A stretch of 37,932 nt of DNA from Planktotalea frisia (GTDB lineage Bacteria; Pseudomonadota; Alphaproteobacteria; Rhodobacterales; Rhodobacteraceae), in the NCBI RefSeq assembly GCF_001890925.1, contig NZ_MLCB01000139.1, positions 1-37,932 of the forward strand, written 5' to 3'. A program made the translations under genes and the position numbers. The notes below the pieces were generated by a model. It saw only the letters and a list, made by a program, of their open reading frames with translations. It was not told the origin of the DNA and ran no database searches. Within the stretch, counting starts at the first letter, position 1, and the number at the start of each line of letters is the position of its first letter. This document shows, in pieces, positions 8,784 through 17,901 of this stretch.

Positions 8784-9394
8784 GCAGAAAGTTCGCTGAA
8801 TCCACGCTTTTGATTGCCACTCACAACGCAGGCAAGCTCGAAGAAATGCGCGAATTGCTGACCCCTTTTGGGGTAAGCGTCGTCGGCGCTGCGGAGAAGA
8901 ACCTGCCAGAACCGATCGAGACTGAAGATAACTTCATCGGCAACGCGCGCATCAAAGCCCACGCCGCTGTAAAGGCGACTAGCCTGCCCGCTTTGTCCGA
9001 TGATAGTGGCATCGAGGTGGAAGCGCTGAACAATGAACCCGGTGTTTACACGGCCGACTGGGCCGAAACGCCCAACGGTCGTGACTTTGTAATGGCGATG
9101 ACCAAAACACACGACAAGCTTGAAGCGGTTAACGCCCCTCACCCCCGTCGCGCGCGCTTTTGCTCTACCTTGGTGCTCGCGTGGCCTGATGGTCATGATG
9201 AGGTCTTCGTAGGGAAGGTTAACGGGACGCTGGTTTGGCCCATGCGCGGTTCTGTTGGCCACGGCTATGACCCAATGTTCATGCCCGACGGCTATGATAT
9301 CACTTTTGGTGAGATGACGTTCGAAACGAAAAACCAAATCAGTCATCGCGCCGATGCATTTGCAAAATTGGTTAAGGGCTGCTTTGAGCGCTGA
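8780..9394 (+). CDS. rdgB: dITP/XTP pyrophosphatase (Ham1/RdgB)
   Basis: The 204-residue protein hydrolyses non-canonical purine nucleoside triphosphates (dITP, ITP, XTP) to monophosphates and keeps them out of DNA and RNA. Family motifs are [14 protein letters not shown] near residues 10-23, [16 protein letters not shown] (metal-binding Asp pair) around 70-85, and [12 protein letters not shown] with a conserved tail [11 protein letters not shown]. Length is typical. The start overlaps the rph stop by 4 bp, and the 3' end overlaps the hemW start. The pairing with rph is common in proteobacteria. Confidence 0.96.
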   Translation: MSRKFAESTLLIATHNAGKLEEMRELLTPFGVSVVGAAEKNLPEPIETEDNFIGNARIKAHAAVKATSLPALSDDSGIEVEALNNEPGVYTADWAETPNGRDFVMAMTKTHDKLEAVNAPHPRRARFCSTLVLAWPDGHDEVFVGKVNGTLVWPMRGSVGHGYDPMFMPDGYDITFGEMTFETKNQISHRADAFAKLVKGCFER

Positions 9395-10538
9395 TTGGCA
9401 AAATGGCGGTTTCGGCATTTATGTGCATTGGCCCTTTTGCCAAGCCAAATGTCCCTACTGCGATTTCAATTCCCATGTTTCACGTGAAATAGACGAGCGT
9501 CGCTGGCTCAACGCATATCTTGCCGAACTCGACCGCGCCGCTGCCGAACTGCCTGGTCGCGTGGTTAACGCTGTCTTCTTTGGTGGCGGCACACCCAGCC
9601 TGATGCATCCCGACACCGTCGCTGCGATCATCGAACGCATTCGCAAACATTGGCCGATGCCGAATGATCCAGAGATCACCCTCGAAGCAAATCCCGGTTC
9701 CGTCGAGGCTGGCCGTTTCCGTGGATATGCCGACGGCGGCGTCACGCGGATATCGATGGGGGTGCAGGCGCTCAACGATCGTGACCTCAAACGCCTTGGT
9801 CGCATCCATACTGTTGATGAAGCCAAGAAAGCCTTCGAAATCGCGCATTCAACTTTTGAGCGAGTTTCTTTTGATCTTATCTACGCAAGGCAGGACCAAA
9901 CGCTCGAAGACTGGAAAAAAGAGCTGAATGAGGCCCTTTGTTTGGCGATCGATCATCTGTCACTTTATCAGCTAACTATCGAGAAAGGCACGGCTTTTTC
10001 GGATAGATACGAAAAAGGTGGTCTCACAGGGCTTCCTGTCGAGGACCTCGCCGCAGATATGTACGACGTCACAAACGAGCTCTGTGAGAGAGCCGGTTTA
10101 TTTGGCTATGAAGTGTCCAACTACGCGAAAGTCGGAGCCGAATCTCGGCACAATTTGATCTACTGGCGTTATGGTGATTACCTCGGCATCGGCCCCGGTG
10201 CACATGGTCGCCTGACAATTGACGGTGTGAAATACGCGACGGAGCATTTCAAAATGCCAAACGCTTGGCTCGAAAATGCGGAACGTGGTCGCGGCGAGAA
10301 AATCCGTGATGCTCTGAGCGGGACAGATCAAGCGAACGAATATTTGATCATGGGTCTTCGGATCACAGAGGGTATCGACACAACTCGGCTCGAGAACCTA
10401 GCTGGTGCCAAAATCGACACCACCGCTTTGACCCATCTGACAGACTTAGGCTTGATCGAACAAAGTGGCTCGCATCTGCGAACCACTCCTCAAGGTCGTC
10501 TACTACTCAATTCAGTGATCGGCGAATTGATCTATTAA
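9384..10538 (+). CDS. hemW: Radical SAM haem chaperone HemW
   Basis: The protein (about 384 residues) belongs to the HemN-like radical SAM family. The 4Fe-4S motif is C19-x3-C23-x2-C26 in HWPFCQAKCPYCDFNSH, the form typical of HemW, a haem-binding chaperone, rather than true coproporphyrinogen dehydrogenase HemN. NAVFFGGGTPSLM and RISMGVQALNDRDLKRLGR are further landmarks. I choose TTG 9384 ([11 protein letters not shown]) because AAGGG lies 6 nt upstream and relatives begin near this point. ATG 9354 is the alternative and would overlap rdgB by 41 bp. The gene holds a near-perfect parS site at 9476-9491. Its stop overlaps that of convergent parB by 4 bp. Confidence 0.9.
   Translation: MSADWQNGGFGIYVHWPFCQAKCPYCDFNSHVSREIDERRWLNAYLAELDRAAAELPGRVVNAVFFGGGTPSLMHPDTVAAIIERIRKHWPMPNDPEITLEANPGSVEAGRFRGYADGGVTRISMGVQALNDRDLKRLGRIHTVDEAKKAFEIAHSTFERVSFDLIYARQDQTLEDWKKELNEALCLAIDHLSLYQLTIEKGTAFSDRYEKGGLTGLPVEDLAADMYDVTNELCERAGLFGYEVSNYAKVGAESRHNLIYWRYGDYLGIGPGAHGRLTIDGVKYATEHFKMPNAWLENAERGRGEKIRDALSGTDQANEYLIMGLRITEGIDTTRLENLAGAKIDTTALTHLTDLGLIEQSGSHLRTTPQGRLLLNSVIGELIY
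9476..9491. promoter_or_regulatory. parS: parS site (one mismatch) inside hemW
   Basis: TGTTTCACGTGAAATA differs from the 16-bp parS consensus TGTTTCACGTGAAACA at one position (T for C at base 15). It lies about 1.9 kb from parB and encodes HVSREI in hemW. The palindromic core TTTCACGTGAAA is intact, so ParB binding is likely. Confidence 0.75.
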
Positions 10539-11431
10539 CTGATGCTCAGAATGCGACAGATCTCATCTAGTTGATCCAAAGACGCGTACTTAATTGTAAC
10601 CTGACCCGACTCCCCGCCAGCTTTGTGATCAACTTGGACAGATAGACCCAAAGCCGCAGACAAGTCATTTTCCAGCGCTTTAGTGTCTGCATCCTTTTCC
10701 GAACCAGCGCTCTTTGAACGCGTCGTACTGGAGGATCCGCCATCATCCTTCTTCTTTGCCAAAGCTTCTGTGGCGCGAACCGACAAGCCCTGCGCCACAA
10801 CCTGCTTTGCTAAGCCAGATGGATCATCCGATGTAATCAAAGCACGCGCATGACCTGCTGAGAGCTTTCCCTCAACCAACAGTTCCTGAACGTCAGCAGG
10901 AAGATGCAAAAGACGCAATAAATTGGCAATATGGCTACGGCTTTTGCCCAGCTCCTCAGCAAGTTTCTCCTGCGTATGACCAAACTTATCCATCAATTGC
11001 CGAAAACCTGCCGCTTCCTCAACAGGGTTAAGATCAGCACGCTGAATGTTCTCGATGATCGCAACTTCCAGAACCTCTGTATCCGTAAAATCGCGCACCA
11101 GAACAGGAATTTCATGCAATTGCGCCATCTGCGCAGCACGCCAACGGCGTTCACCCGCGACAATCTCGTACTCGCCATTACCTGTCGAACGCTTGCGTAC
11201 GATAAGTGGCTGAATGATGCCCTTTGCTTTGATGGAAGCTGATAGGTCCCGAAGATGCTCGTCCGTGAAACTCCGTCGCGGCTGATCAGGGTTGGGGAAG
11301 ACTTTCTCAACCGGCACGATCAGGTCCGGGCGCGCAGAACTACTTGATGAGCTTGTGCGTTCTGGACCGACGTCAGCCATCAAAGCCGAAAGGCCACGAC
11401 CCAAACCACGGTTTTTCTTCATATCTGCCAT
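10535..11431 (-). CDS. parB: Chromosome partitioning protein ParB (CTPase, parS-binding)
   Basis: The 298-residue protein is the centromere-binding CTPase clamp of the ParABS system. The N-terminal RGLGRGLSALMADV motif, which stimulates the ParA ATPase, is at residues about 8-21. Then follow PNPDQPRRSF, the CTP-binding GERRWRAAQ (about 93-101) and ENIQRADLNPVEEA, a helix-turn-helix around TQEKLAEELGKSRSHIANLLRLL, a Ser/Lys-rich linker, and a short C-terminal dimerisation domain. GGAG lies about 6 nt before ATG 11431. It is 12 nt downstream of parA, with which it is co-transcribed. Two perfect parS sites and one near-perfect site lie within 3.5 kb. Confidence 0.97.
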   Translation of the reverse strand: MADMKKNRGLGRGLSALMADVGPERTSSSSSSARPDLIVPVEKVFPNPDQPRRSFTDEHLRDLSASIKAKGIIQPLIVRKRSTGNGEYEIVAGERRWRAAQMAQLHEIPVLVRDFTDTEVLEVAIIENIQRADLNPVEEAAGFRQLMDKFGHTQEKLAEELGKSRSHIANLLRLLHLPADVQELLVEGKLSAGHARALITSDDPSGLAKQVVAQGLSVRATEALAKKKDDGGSSSTTRSKSAGSEKDADTKALENDLSAALGLSVQVDHKAGGESGQVTIKYASLDQLDEICRILSIS

Positions 11432-11443
11432 GTTCGTCTCCGT

Positions 11444-12253
11444 TTAAGCCGAAAGTTTAGCGTTGTTTGCAATAACTTCACGCGCAAGATCGCCGTAAGC
11501 TTTCGCGCCTTTTGACATCGGATCATAATCCAGAACCGGCACTGCAAAAGATGGCGCTTCGCTCACACGCACATTTCGCGGTATCTTCGTTTGAAATACG
11601 ATATCACCTAAATTTTCTCGAGCGTCGTTTTCAACCTGTTGTGACAAGTTGTTGCGCGCATCAAACATAGTCAAAACAACGCCCTCAATGCGTAAGTTGG
11701 GATTGGCAGTTTGACGTACTTCACGAATTGTCAGCATCAACTGCGACAAACCTTCCAGCGCGAAAAACTCGCTCTGCAACGGGACAAGCACAGAGTGCGA
11801 CGCGACCATCGCGTTTACTGTCAGTAAATTCAACGAAGGAGGACAATCGATCAGGATATAGTCAAACGCGTAGTCGTCCATCAACGGCTGCCGCAATGCA
11901 TCATGCAATAGAAAGCTGCGTTTCTCATTCGACATAAGCTCTATGTCGGCAGAACTTAGATCAACCGTTGCTGGAACTATCTTTAAACCATCGGTTGCCG
12001 TGTCCAAAATAACGTCGGACAAAGCGACGTTATCAAGCAAAAGCTCGTAGGTCGTGTATTCCCGCGCGCTTCCTTCAATTCCAAGGCCGGTCGATGCATT
12101 TCCTTGTGGATCAAGATCAATAATAAGGACACGTAGGCCTTCTGCGACCAAAGACGCCGCAAGATTGATCGTCGTCGTCGTCTTTCCAACGCCACCCTTT
12201 TGGTTGGCAATCGCTACAATTTTCGTATCCGTAGATCGCGTAGGGTCAGACAT
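11444..12253 (-). CDS. parA: Chromosome partitioning ATPase ParA (Soj type)
   Basis: The 269-residue protein is a deviant-Walker ATPase that moves ParB-parS complexes along the nucleoid. The deviant Walker A KGGVGKTTTTINLAASL begins at K19. Switch regions DLDPQGNASTGLG and DYILIDCPPSLNLLT follow at their usual positions, and the DNA-binding C-terminal region is present. I place the start at ATG 12253 (MSDPTRSTDTKIVAIANQKGG). An in-frame ATG at 12301 would add 16 residues from within rsmG with no homology. The start overlaps the rsmG stop by 8 bp, so translation is probably coupled. Confidence 0.97.
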   Translation of the reverse strand: MSDPTRSTDTKIVAIANQKGGVGKTTTTINLAASLVAEGLRVLIIDLDPQGNASTGLGIEGSAREYTTYELLLDNVALSDVILDTATDGLKIVPATVDLSSADIELMSNEKRSFLLHDALRQPLMDDYAFDYILIDCPPSLNLLTVNAMVASHSVLVPLQSEFFALEGLSQLMLTIREVRQTANPNLRIEGVVLTMFDARNNLSQQVENDARENLGDIVFQTKIPRNVRVSEAPSFAVPVLDYDPMSKGAKAYGDLAREVIANNAKLSA

Positions 12254-12860
12254 GTTCAATCCCGTTAATGCGTAAAATGACAGCTTCGTCGCTCGTTTCA
12301 CTTTTTATCGCTTCATACTCAAAGCGCCATGAGTCTTGTGCGGCTTGCAGTTCTTTTTCCCAACTCGCCCCTTTTTGAAAGAGACACGTCCCTTTCGGTG
12401 CAAGATGCAAGTCCGCGAACTCTAGCAGCTTTGTGAGGTCTGCGAGGGCGCGTGCGGTGAGTACATTGGCGTTTTGTGGAGGCAATTTTTCAATTCGTTC
12501 TGCGTAGACCTGAACTTTGCAGTCCGTCTCCCGCGCGACGGTACGCAAGAAAGCGCATTTGCGTTGATCGCTCTCCACCAGCGCTATCTGCCGATCAGGT
12601 GAATGTTCTTTAGACAGAATTGCGAGAACCATACCAGGAAAGCCACCACCAGAGCCGATGTCCAGCCAGTTAGTTGTAGTTTCAGCACCCAATTGGAAAA
12701 CTTGAGCGGAATCCAAAATATGACGCTCCCAAATGTCATTGAGCGTCGCTTTAGAAACCAAATTTATCTTTGGGTTCCATTTCAACAGAAGCGATTCATA
12801 GTGCTTTAGACGCTCCATTGTTTCACGTGAAACATTCAATCTGCCAAGACTCTCGCTCAT
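12246..12860 (-). CDS. rsmG: 16S rRNA (guanine-527-N7)-methyltransferase RsmG
   Basis: The 204-residue protein (also GidB) methylates G527 of 16S rRNA in the 530 loop, using S-adenosylmethionine. Loss of its activity gives low-level streptomycin resistance in other bacteria. Landmarks are KWNPKINLVSKATLNDIWERHILDSAQ and the SAM-binding motif WLDIGSGGGFPGMVLAI (about 65-81), followed by ARALADLTKLLEFA. Length is normal. Codons for NVSRET near the N-terminus form a perfect parS site (12819-12834). It starts 1 nt after the mnmG stop and overlaps parA at its end. Confidence 0.96.
   Translation of the reverse strand: MSESLGRLNVSRETMERLKHYESLLLKWNPKINLVSKATLNDIWERHILDSAQVFQLGAETTTNWLDIGSGGGFPGMVLAILSKEHSPDRQIALVESDQRKCAFLRTVARETDCKVQVYAERIEKLPPQNANVLTARALADLTKLLEFADLHLAPKGTCLFQKGASWEKELQAAQDSWRFEYEAIKSETSDEAVILRINGIEHV
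12819..12834. promoter_or_regulatory. parS: Perfect parS site inside rsmG
   Basis: TGTTTCACGTGAAACA is an exact 16-bp palindromic match to the bacterial parS consensus. It lies in the early coding region of rsmG (codons for NVSRET) about 0.6 kb upstream of parA. ParB would load here and spread over parAB and neighbours. Confidence 0.92.
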
Positions 12861-12861
12861 A

Positions 12862-14730
12862 CTAAGCTCGCTTTCGCTGACGCAATTTCGCTAACAGCAG
12901 TGTCAACGCTGCAGGAGTCATCCCATCAACGCGTCCCGCTTGAGCAATATTCATTGGTTGCACGCGGCCAAGCTTCGACTTTAGCTCATTTGATAAACTA
13001 TCAATGGCGTCATAATCGAAGTTTGCGGGAATTACCTGCGCTTCATCACGTTTCAAAGCGTCAACATCCTTTTGTTGACGCGCAATGTAGTTTGAATAAA
13101 GCGCATCGCGCTCAACTTGCTCAGCAATCTCTTTGTCCGTGTCTGACAACTCTGGGAAAAGTCCCAAAATGTCAGCAAAAGCAACATCAGGAAACGCCAA
13201 AACCTGTACGCCATCTCGTCGATTACCGTCTTGGTTCACTGAAACGCCGCCCGCGTTTATCTCTTTGGGTGTCAATGACCGAGACTTCAGCGTCTCCACA
13301 ACAACCGCGATGCATGCTTTCTTCTTCTCGAACATATCGGCTCGTGTCTTTCCAACACAGCCAAGCTCAATGCCTAGAGGCGTCAACCGTTGATCCGCAT
13401 TGTCGGCACGCAACGAAAGCCTAAACTCCGCACGTGAAGTAAACATACGATACGGCTCTGTCACGCCTCGTGTGGTCAGATCGTCGATCATTACGCCAAT
13501 ATAGCTGTTAGTCCGGCTAAATATGATAGGTTCGCGATTTTGCACTGCCAAAGCAGCGTTAAGACCGGCGACTAGCCCTTGCGCGGCGGCCTCTTCATAA
13601 CCCGTTGTTCCGTTGATCTGCCCCGCAAGATATAGCCCATCGTACCCCTTCACGCTTAGACGCGCGTCTAATGCGCGCGGATCGACGTAATCGTATTCAA
13701 TGGCATAGCCAGGTTGAATGATCTTAGCGTCTTCCAAACCCACAATCGTTTGCACATAGGCGTGTTGAACATCTTCAGGGAGGCTAGTGGAAATTCCATT
13801 CGGATAAACGGTGTGATCACTGACACCTTCAGGCTCTAAAAAGACTTGATGGGACGTTTTGTCAGCAAAGCGCACGATCTTATCTTCGATAGACGGGCAA
13901 TAACGCGGGCCAATGCCATCGATATGACCACCGTACATAGCGCTCTTTTTGAGGTTATCTTCGATCAACTTGTGTGTGCGCAAATTCGTGTGCGTGATTC
14001 CACAGTTCACTTGCGGCGCGCTAGCGCCCGAAGACATGAAGGAAAACAGCACTGGATCTTTGTCACCCGGCTGACTTTCAAGGATATCCCAGTTTATTGT
14101 ACGCCCATCCAATCGTGGCGGCGTGCCTGTCTTCAAACGCCCTAACGGGAGATTAAAGCTATCAATCCGCTCCGCGAGTTTAATAGAAGGTTTGTCACCC
14201 ATACGTCCACCTGGCTTTGAGACGTCGCCTATATGAATAACGCCGCGCAAAAATGTCCCTGTTGTGAGGATTACCGCTTCGCTTGATAGCTCATTGCCAT
14301 CTGCCAGCATCACGCCTTTGATTGTAGAACCGTCCATGATGAAATCGACGACTTCACCTTCGATAATACTCAGATTCGTCTGCTGTTCAGTCTCTCGTAG
14401 CATTTCTGAACGATAAATCGCTCTATCAGATTGTGCTCGCGGGCCTTGGACGGCTGGACCCTTACGTCGATTAAGAAGTCGGAATTGAATACCAGCCTTG
14501 TCAGCGACACGACCCATCACACCATCGAGCGCATCAATCTCACGAACGAGATGACCTTTACCCAGACCGCCAATCGCTGGGTTACATGACATCACGCCAA
14601 TTCCATCACGATTCAAAGTGACCAGCGCAGTATTCACACCCATGCGAGCGGAGGCATGAGCGGCATCACAGCCAGCGTGCCCACCACCGATAACGACAAC
14701 ATCAAAATGCGATTGTTTCACGTGAAACAT
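12862..14730 (-). CDS. mnmG: tRNA uridine-5-carboxymethylaminomethyl synthesis enzyme MnmG
   Basis: The 622-residue FAD protein (GidA) works with MnmE to place the (carboxymethyl)aminomethyl group on U34 of certain tRNAs. The N-terminal FAD-binding motif [20 protein letters not shown] begins near residue 11. Later motifs are [47 protein letters not shown] and the FAD-domain end [21 protein letters not shown]. The C-terminal helical domain binds MnmE and tRNA. Length is typical. The first codons (MFHVKQ) lie within a perfect parS site that includes the start codon. It starts 3 nt after the mnmE stop. Confidence 0.97.
   Translation of the reverse strand: MFHVKQSHFDVVVIGGGHAGCDAAHASARMGVNTALVTLNRDGIGVMSCNPAIGGLGKGHLVREIDALDGVMGRVADKAGIQFRLLNRRKGPAVQGPRAQSDRAIYRSEMLRETEQQTNLSIIEGEVVDFIMDGSTIKGVMLADGNELSSEAVILTTGTFLRGVIHIGDVSKPGGRMGDKPSIKLAERIDSFNLPLGRLKTGTPPRLDGRTINWDILESQPGDKDPVLFSFMSSGASAPQVNCGITHTNLRTHKLIEDNLKKSAMYGGHIDGIGPRYCPSIEDKIVRFADKTSHQVFLEPEGVSDHTVYPNGISTSLPEDVQHAYVQTIVGLEDAKIIQPGYAIEYDYVDPRALDARLSVKGYDGLYLAGQINGTTGYEEAAAQGLVAGLNAALAVQNREPIIFSRTNSYIGVMIDDLTTRGVTEPYRMFTSRAEFRLSLRADNADQRLTPLGIELGCVGKTRADMFEKKKACIAVVVETLKSRSLTPKEINAGGVSVNQDGNRRDGVQVLAFPDVAFADILGLFPELSDTDKEIAEQVERDALYSNYIARQQKDVDALKRDEAQVIPANFDYDAIDSLSNELKSKLGRVQPMNIAQAGRVDGMTPAALTLLLAKLRQRKRA
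14714..14729. promoter_or_regulatory. parS: Perfect parS site across the mnmG start codon
   Basis: TGTTTCACGTGAAACA matches the parS consensus at all 16 bases. On the minus strand its first two bases are the TG of the mnmG ATG, so the site encodes FHVKQ in a reading frame different from that of the rsmG copy. It lies about 1.9 kb from the rsmG copy. Confidence 0.92.
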
Positions 14731-14733
14731 TCC

Positions 14734-16026
14734 TTACTTACCAAGACAGAAGCTTGAAAAAATTTCATCCAAGAGATTCTCAACGTCTACATGACCTATG
14801 AGGCTGTTCAAAGCACGAATAGCAGACCGCATATCCTCAGCCACAAGATCATAGTGATCGGGGCCAAGAGTTAGCCCATCTTTGGCCGCGTTCAAATATT
14901 GCACCGAAGACAGCAACGCCTGACGATGCCGTTCACGCGTTGCAATACCTGCGCTAGCCGATCTTTCAAACAATGTCGTCGAGATAACTGAAACAAGGCT
15001 ATCCACACCCTTGCCAGTCTTACCCGAAACGGTCATCCCGCTTTGTGACTGAAAAAGATCCGCTTTTCCAAGTATTTCGATATCACCATTCTGGGGTGTT
15101 ATTGGAAGCTTTTCATTAACAGAAGACTTTAGAAAAACGCGCAGGTCGGCTGCCTTGGCGCGTTGCAAAGCACGATCGATACCGATCTTTTCTACAAAAT
15201 CCTCTGTCTCGCGAAGGCCAGCGGTATCCAATATTGTTACTGCCAGACCATTCAAGTCCAGCTTAACCTCAATCACGTCCCGCGTCGTCCCTGCATATTC
15301 AGAAGTGATCGCAGCGTCGCGGCCAGCAATCGCATTGAGCAATGTGGACTTACCAATGTTAGGTGCACCAATAATCGCGACTTCGAAGCCAGTCCGAATG
15401 CGTTCAGCAGTTTTCACACCTTCTGCTTCTTTGTTGATCGCTGATTGGCTACGGTCTAGCAGCTCCAGAACTTCGGGAGTGACATCGACAGGGACATCTT
15501 CATCAGCGAAATCAATCGTTGCTTCTAGTAACGATGCTGCTCTTATCAAATCACTGCGCCAAATCTCAGCGGTTCGACCAAGATCCCCAGCGAGAACGCG
15601 CACTGCTTGTTTACGCTGCGCTTCTGTTTCCGCATCAATGAGATCAGCGAGACCTTCGACCTGAGCGAGATCGAGTTTCCCATTCTCCAAAGCGCGTCGC
15701 GTGAATTCGCCAGGTTCTGCGGGGCGCACGCCTTCGACACCTCCCAGCAGCTCCATTATGCGGGAAACAATTGCTGTACTTCCATGTAAATGAAACTCAA
15801 CAACTGGTTCGCCCGTGAAACTTTTGCGATCCTCAAAGGTCAAAACCAACGCCTGATCAATCAAAGCTCCGCTAAGATCAGTCAGGTTACGAAGGCCAGT
15901 TTTGTGCGAAGACGGCAAATTGGAGCAAAACACCAAACCAGCATCCCAAGCGCGCGCGCCAGAGATACGGATAACGGAAACGCCGGCCTTGCCTTGCGCC
16001 GTCGCGAGAGCAAAAATCGTGTCCAT
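14734..16026 (-). CDS. mnmE: tRNA modification GTPase MnmE
   Basis: The 430-residue protein (TrmE) is the GTPase partner of MnmG in U34 modification. It has an N-terminal tetrahydrofolate-binding domain (residues 1-~115), a central helical domain and an inserted G domain. The G1 motif [14 protein letters not shown] is at about 218-231, and [17 protein letters not shown] gives G3 and the switch region. The G4 position reads LGKADLF, lacking the usual Asn of NKxD. The C-terminus is SSFCLGK, keeping the conserved Cys of C(I/L/V)GK. It is slightly shorter than the E. coli protein (454). It lies 21 nt after rho. Confidence 0.96.
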   Translation of the reverse strand: MDTIFALATAQGKAGVSVIRISGARAWDAGLVFCSNLPSSHKTGLRNLTDLSGALIDQALVLTFEDRKSFTGEPVVEFHLHGSTAIVSRIMELLGGVEGVRPAEPGEFTRRALENGKLDLAQVEGLADLIDAETEAQRKQAVRVLAGDLGRTAEIWRSDLIRAASLLEATIDFADEDVPVDVTPEVLELLDRSQSAINKEAEGVKTAERIRTGFEVAIIGAPNIGKSTLLNAIAGRDAAITSEYAGTTRDVIEVKLDLNGLAVTILDTAGLRETEDFVEKIGIDRALQRAKAADLRVFLKSSVNEKLPITPQNGDIEILGKADLFQSQSGMTVSGKTGKGVDSLVSVISTTLFERSASAGIATRERHRQALLSSVQYLNAAKDGLTLGPDHYDLVAEDMRSAIRALNSLIGHVDVENLLDEIFSSFCLGK

Positions 16027-16047
16027 GACACCTGCCCTATCTGGTTG

Positions 16048-17319
16048 TTAGGTGTTCATTGAATCAAAGAACTCGGCGTTGCTCTTTGTTTGCTTGAGCT
16101 TACCAAGTAGGAATTCAACTGCGTCTGTCGTACCCATAGGATTAAGGATACGGCGCAAAACGAAGGTTTTCTGTAGATCAACTTTGTCGATCAACAGTTC
16201 TTCCTTACGTGTGCCAGACTTAAGAATATCAATCGCAGGGAAGACACGCTTGTCAGCAATTTTACGATCCAGAACAACTTCGCAGTTACCCGTTCCTTTG
16301 AATTCCTCAAAGATCACTTCATCCATGCGCGAACCTGTGTCGATCAATGCAGTGGAAATAATCGTAAGCGATCCACCCTCTTCGATATTACGTGCGGCAC
16401 CAAAGAAGCGTTTCGGGCGTTGCAACGCGTTTGCGTCAACACCACCTGTTAGTACTTTACCCGACGAAGGCACCACAGTGTTGAAGGCTCTACCAAGTCT
16501 TGTGATAGAATCAAGAAGGATGACCACATCTCGCTTATGCTCAACCAGACGTTTGGCTTTTTCGATAACCATCTCGGAAACAGCAACGTGACGCGTAGCA
16601 GGTTCGTCAAAGGTTGAGGAAACAACTTCACCCTTAACAGAACGCTGCATGTCGGTGACTTCTTCAGGACGTTCGTCGATCAGAAGGACAATCAAGTAAC
16701 ACTCAGGATGATTTGCTTCGATACTCGCTGCGATATTCTGTAGCAAAACGGTTTTACCAGTCCGCGGCGGCGCAACAATCAAGCAACGCTGACCTTTGCC
16801 AATTGGAGCAACCAAGTCGATGACGCGCGCGGAGCGGTCTTTGATGGTTGGATCCTCGATCTCCATCTTGAAACGTTCATCAGGGTAGAGCGGCGTGAGG
16901 TTATCAAAGGCAATCTTGTGCTTTGTCTTTTCGGGATCCTCAAAGTTGATTTGCATGACACTAACAAGGGCAAAGTAGCGCTGGTTATCGTCAGGTGCAG
17001 TAATCACACCATCCACAGTATCGCCTGTTCGCAAAGAATATTTACGGATCATTTCAGGAGAAACGTAAATGTCGTCCGGACCCGACAGATAGTTCGCCTC
17101 AGGCGAGCGCAAGAAGCCAAAACCGTCTTGCAGCACTTCGAGAACACCGTCCCCCATGATTTCCCAACCTTCATCCGCGCGTTCGCGTAGAATTTGGAAC
17201 ATCATTTCGCCCTTACGCATTGTGGATGCGTTCTCGATCTCTAGCTCTTCAGCCATGGAAACGAGGTTCTTAGGGCTTTGCGCTTTGAGTTGCGAAAGTG
17301 TGAGAGAGTTTTGTGTCAT
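16048..17319 (-). CDS. rho: Transcription termination factor Rho
   Basis: The 423-residue hexameric RNA helicase terminates untranslated transcripts. The N-terminal helix bundle ([24 protein letters not shown]) is followed by the cold-shock-like RNA-binding domain ([29 protein letters not shown], about 62-90). The ATPase domain has Walker A APPRTGKT near residue 183, Walker [17 protein letters not shown] and the Q/R-loop regions ([34 protein letters not shown]). Walker A has Arg where E. coli has Lys-Ala. The gene has its own strong promoter-like site about 95 nt upstream and heads the run rho-mnmE-mnmG-rsmG-parA-parB. Confidence 0.98.
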   Translation of the reverse strand: MTQNSLTLSQLKAQSPKNLVSMAEELEIENASTMRKGEMMFQILRERADEGWEIMGDGVLEVLQDGFGFLRSPEANYLSGPDDIYVSPEMIRKYSLRTGDTVDGVITAPDDNQRYFALVSVMQINFEDPEKTKHKIAFDNLTPLYPDERFKMEIEDPTIKDRSARVIDLVAPIGKGQRCLIVAPPRTGKTVLLQNIAASIEANHPECYLIVLLIDERPEEVTDMQRSVKGEVVSSTFDEPATRHVAVSEMVIEKAKRLVEHKRDVVILLDSITRLGRAFNTVVPSSGKVLTGGVDANALQRPKRFFGAARNIEEGGSLTIISTALIDTGSRMDEVIFEEFKGTGNCEVVLDRKIADKRVFPAIDILKSGTRKEELLIDKVDLQKTFVLRRILNPMGTTDAVEFLLGKLKQTKSNAEFFDSMNT

Positions 17320-17414
17320 GAAAAACCTTTGGACAGCACGACCGATATGGCGCTGTTTGATAAAACTGAAATTAGGAGGTGCACGTTGATCCTGAACAGG
17401 CGCGCGTTGAAGCC

Positions 17415-17443
17415 CTATTACAGGCGCGTGCGCCTCGAGTCAA
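17415..17443 (-). promoter_or_regulatory. Strong sigma-70 promoter of rho with palindromic spacer
   Basis: On the minus strand TTGACT (17443-17438) and TAATAG (17420-17415) are 17 nt apart, close to the sigma-70 ideal. The spacer contains the inverted repeat AGGCGC-GT-GCGCCT (17422-17435). The nonamer ACAGGCGCG occurs at 17420-17428 and again at 17396-17404, where it would lie just downstream of the transcription start. The resulting rho leader would be about 90 nt. Confidence 0.55.
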
Positions 17444-17451
17444 ATAGCCGC

Positions 17452-17901
17452 TTAGAACTTCACAACGACCGATACAACGATAAGGACCATCAAAAGCGTA
17501 GGGACCTCATTCATGAGGCGATACTGACGCCCTGTGAGCTTATTTGAGCCGTTAACGAAATCTTTACGACGTTTACCTAACCATTCATGGAAGATAGTCA
17601 TCGCGATCACGCTCACCGCCTTCACCCAAGGCCACCACATGGACCAATCGACAATCCCGGGTGTAAACACCAAACACAGACCAAAAATCCAAGTTGCGAT
17701 CATCGCTGGCTGCATGATCACTTTGAACAGCTTCATTTCCATGTTTTGATAGGTCTCATTTAAAAGACCAGTCGGATCAACACGCTCTACATGGTTCACA
17801 AGCAATCTTGGAAAATAGAACAGCCCTGCCATCCAAGAGATCACTGCCATGATATGCAGTGATTTGATCCATGGATATGCTGAAGCGAGTAAATCTGACA
17901 T
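17452..17901 (-). CDS. hemJ: Protoporphyrinogen IX oxidase HemJ
   Basis: The 149-residue integral membrane protein matches HemJ (UPF0093), which oxidises protoporphyrinogen IX to protoporphyrin IX in many alphaproteobacteria and cyanobacteria. Four membrane helices are apparent: about 8-28 (IKSLHIMAVISWMAGLFYFP, with the conserved His), 56-78, 84-102 and 125-147. The conserved region FHEWLGKRRKDF, with the mid-protein Lys-Arg loop, is present. AAGGATAGGAC precedes ATG 17901. It is the first gene on the left of the probable origin. Its transcription would start in the AT-rich intergenic region, probably continuing toward rho. Confidence 0.9.
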   Translation of the reverse strand: MSDLLASAYPWIKSLHIMAVISWMAGLFYFPRLLVNHVERVDPTGLLNETYQNMEMKLFKVIMQPAMIATWIFGLCLVFTPGIVDWSMWWPWVKAVSVIAMTIFHEWLGKRRKDFVNGSNKLTGRQYRLMNEVPTLLMVLIVVSVVVKF

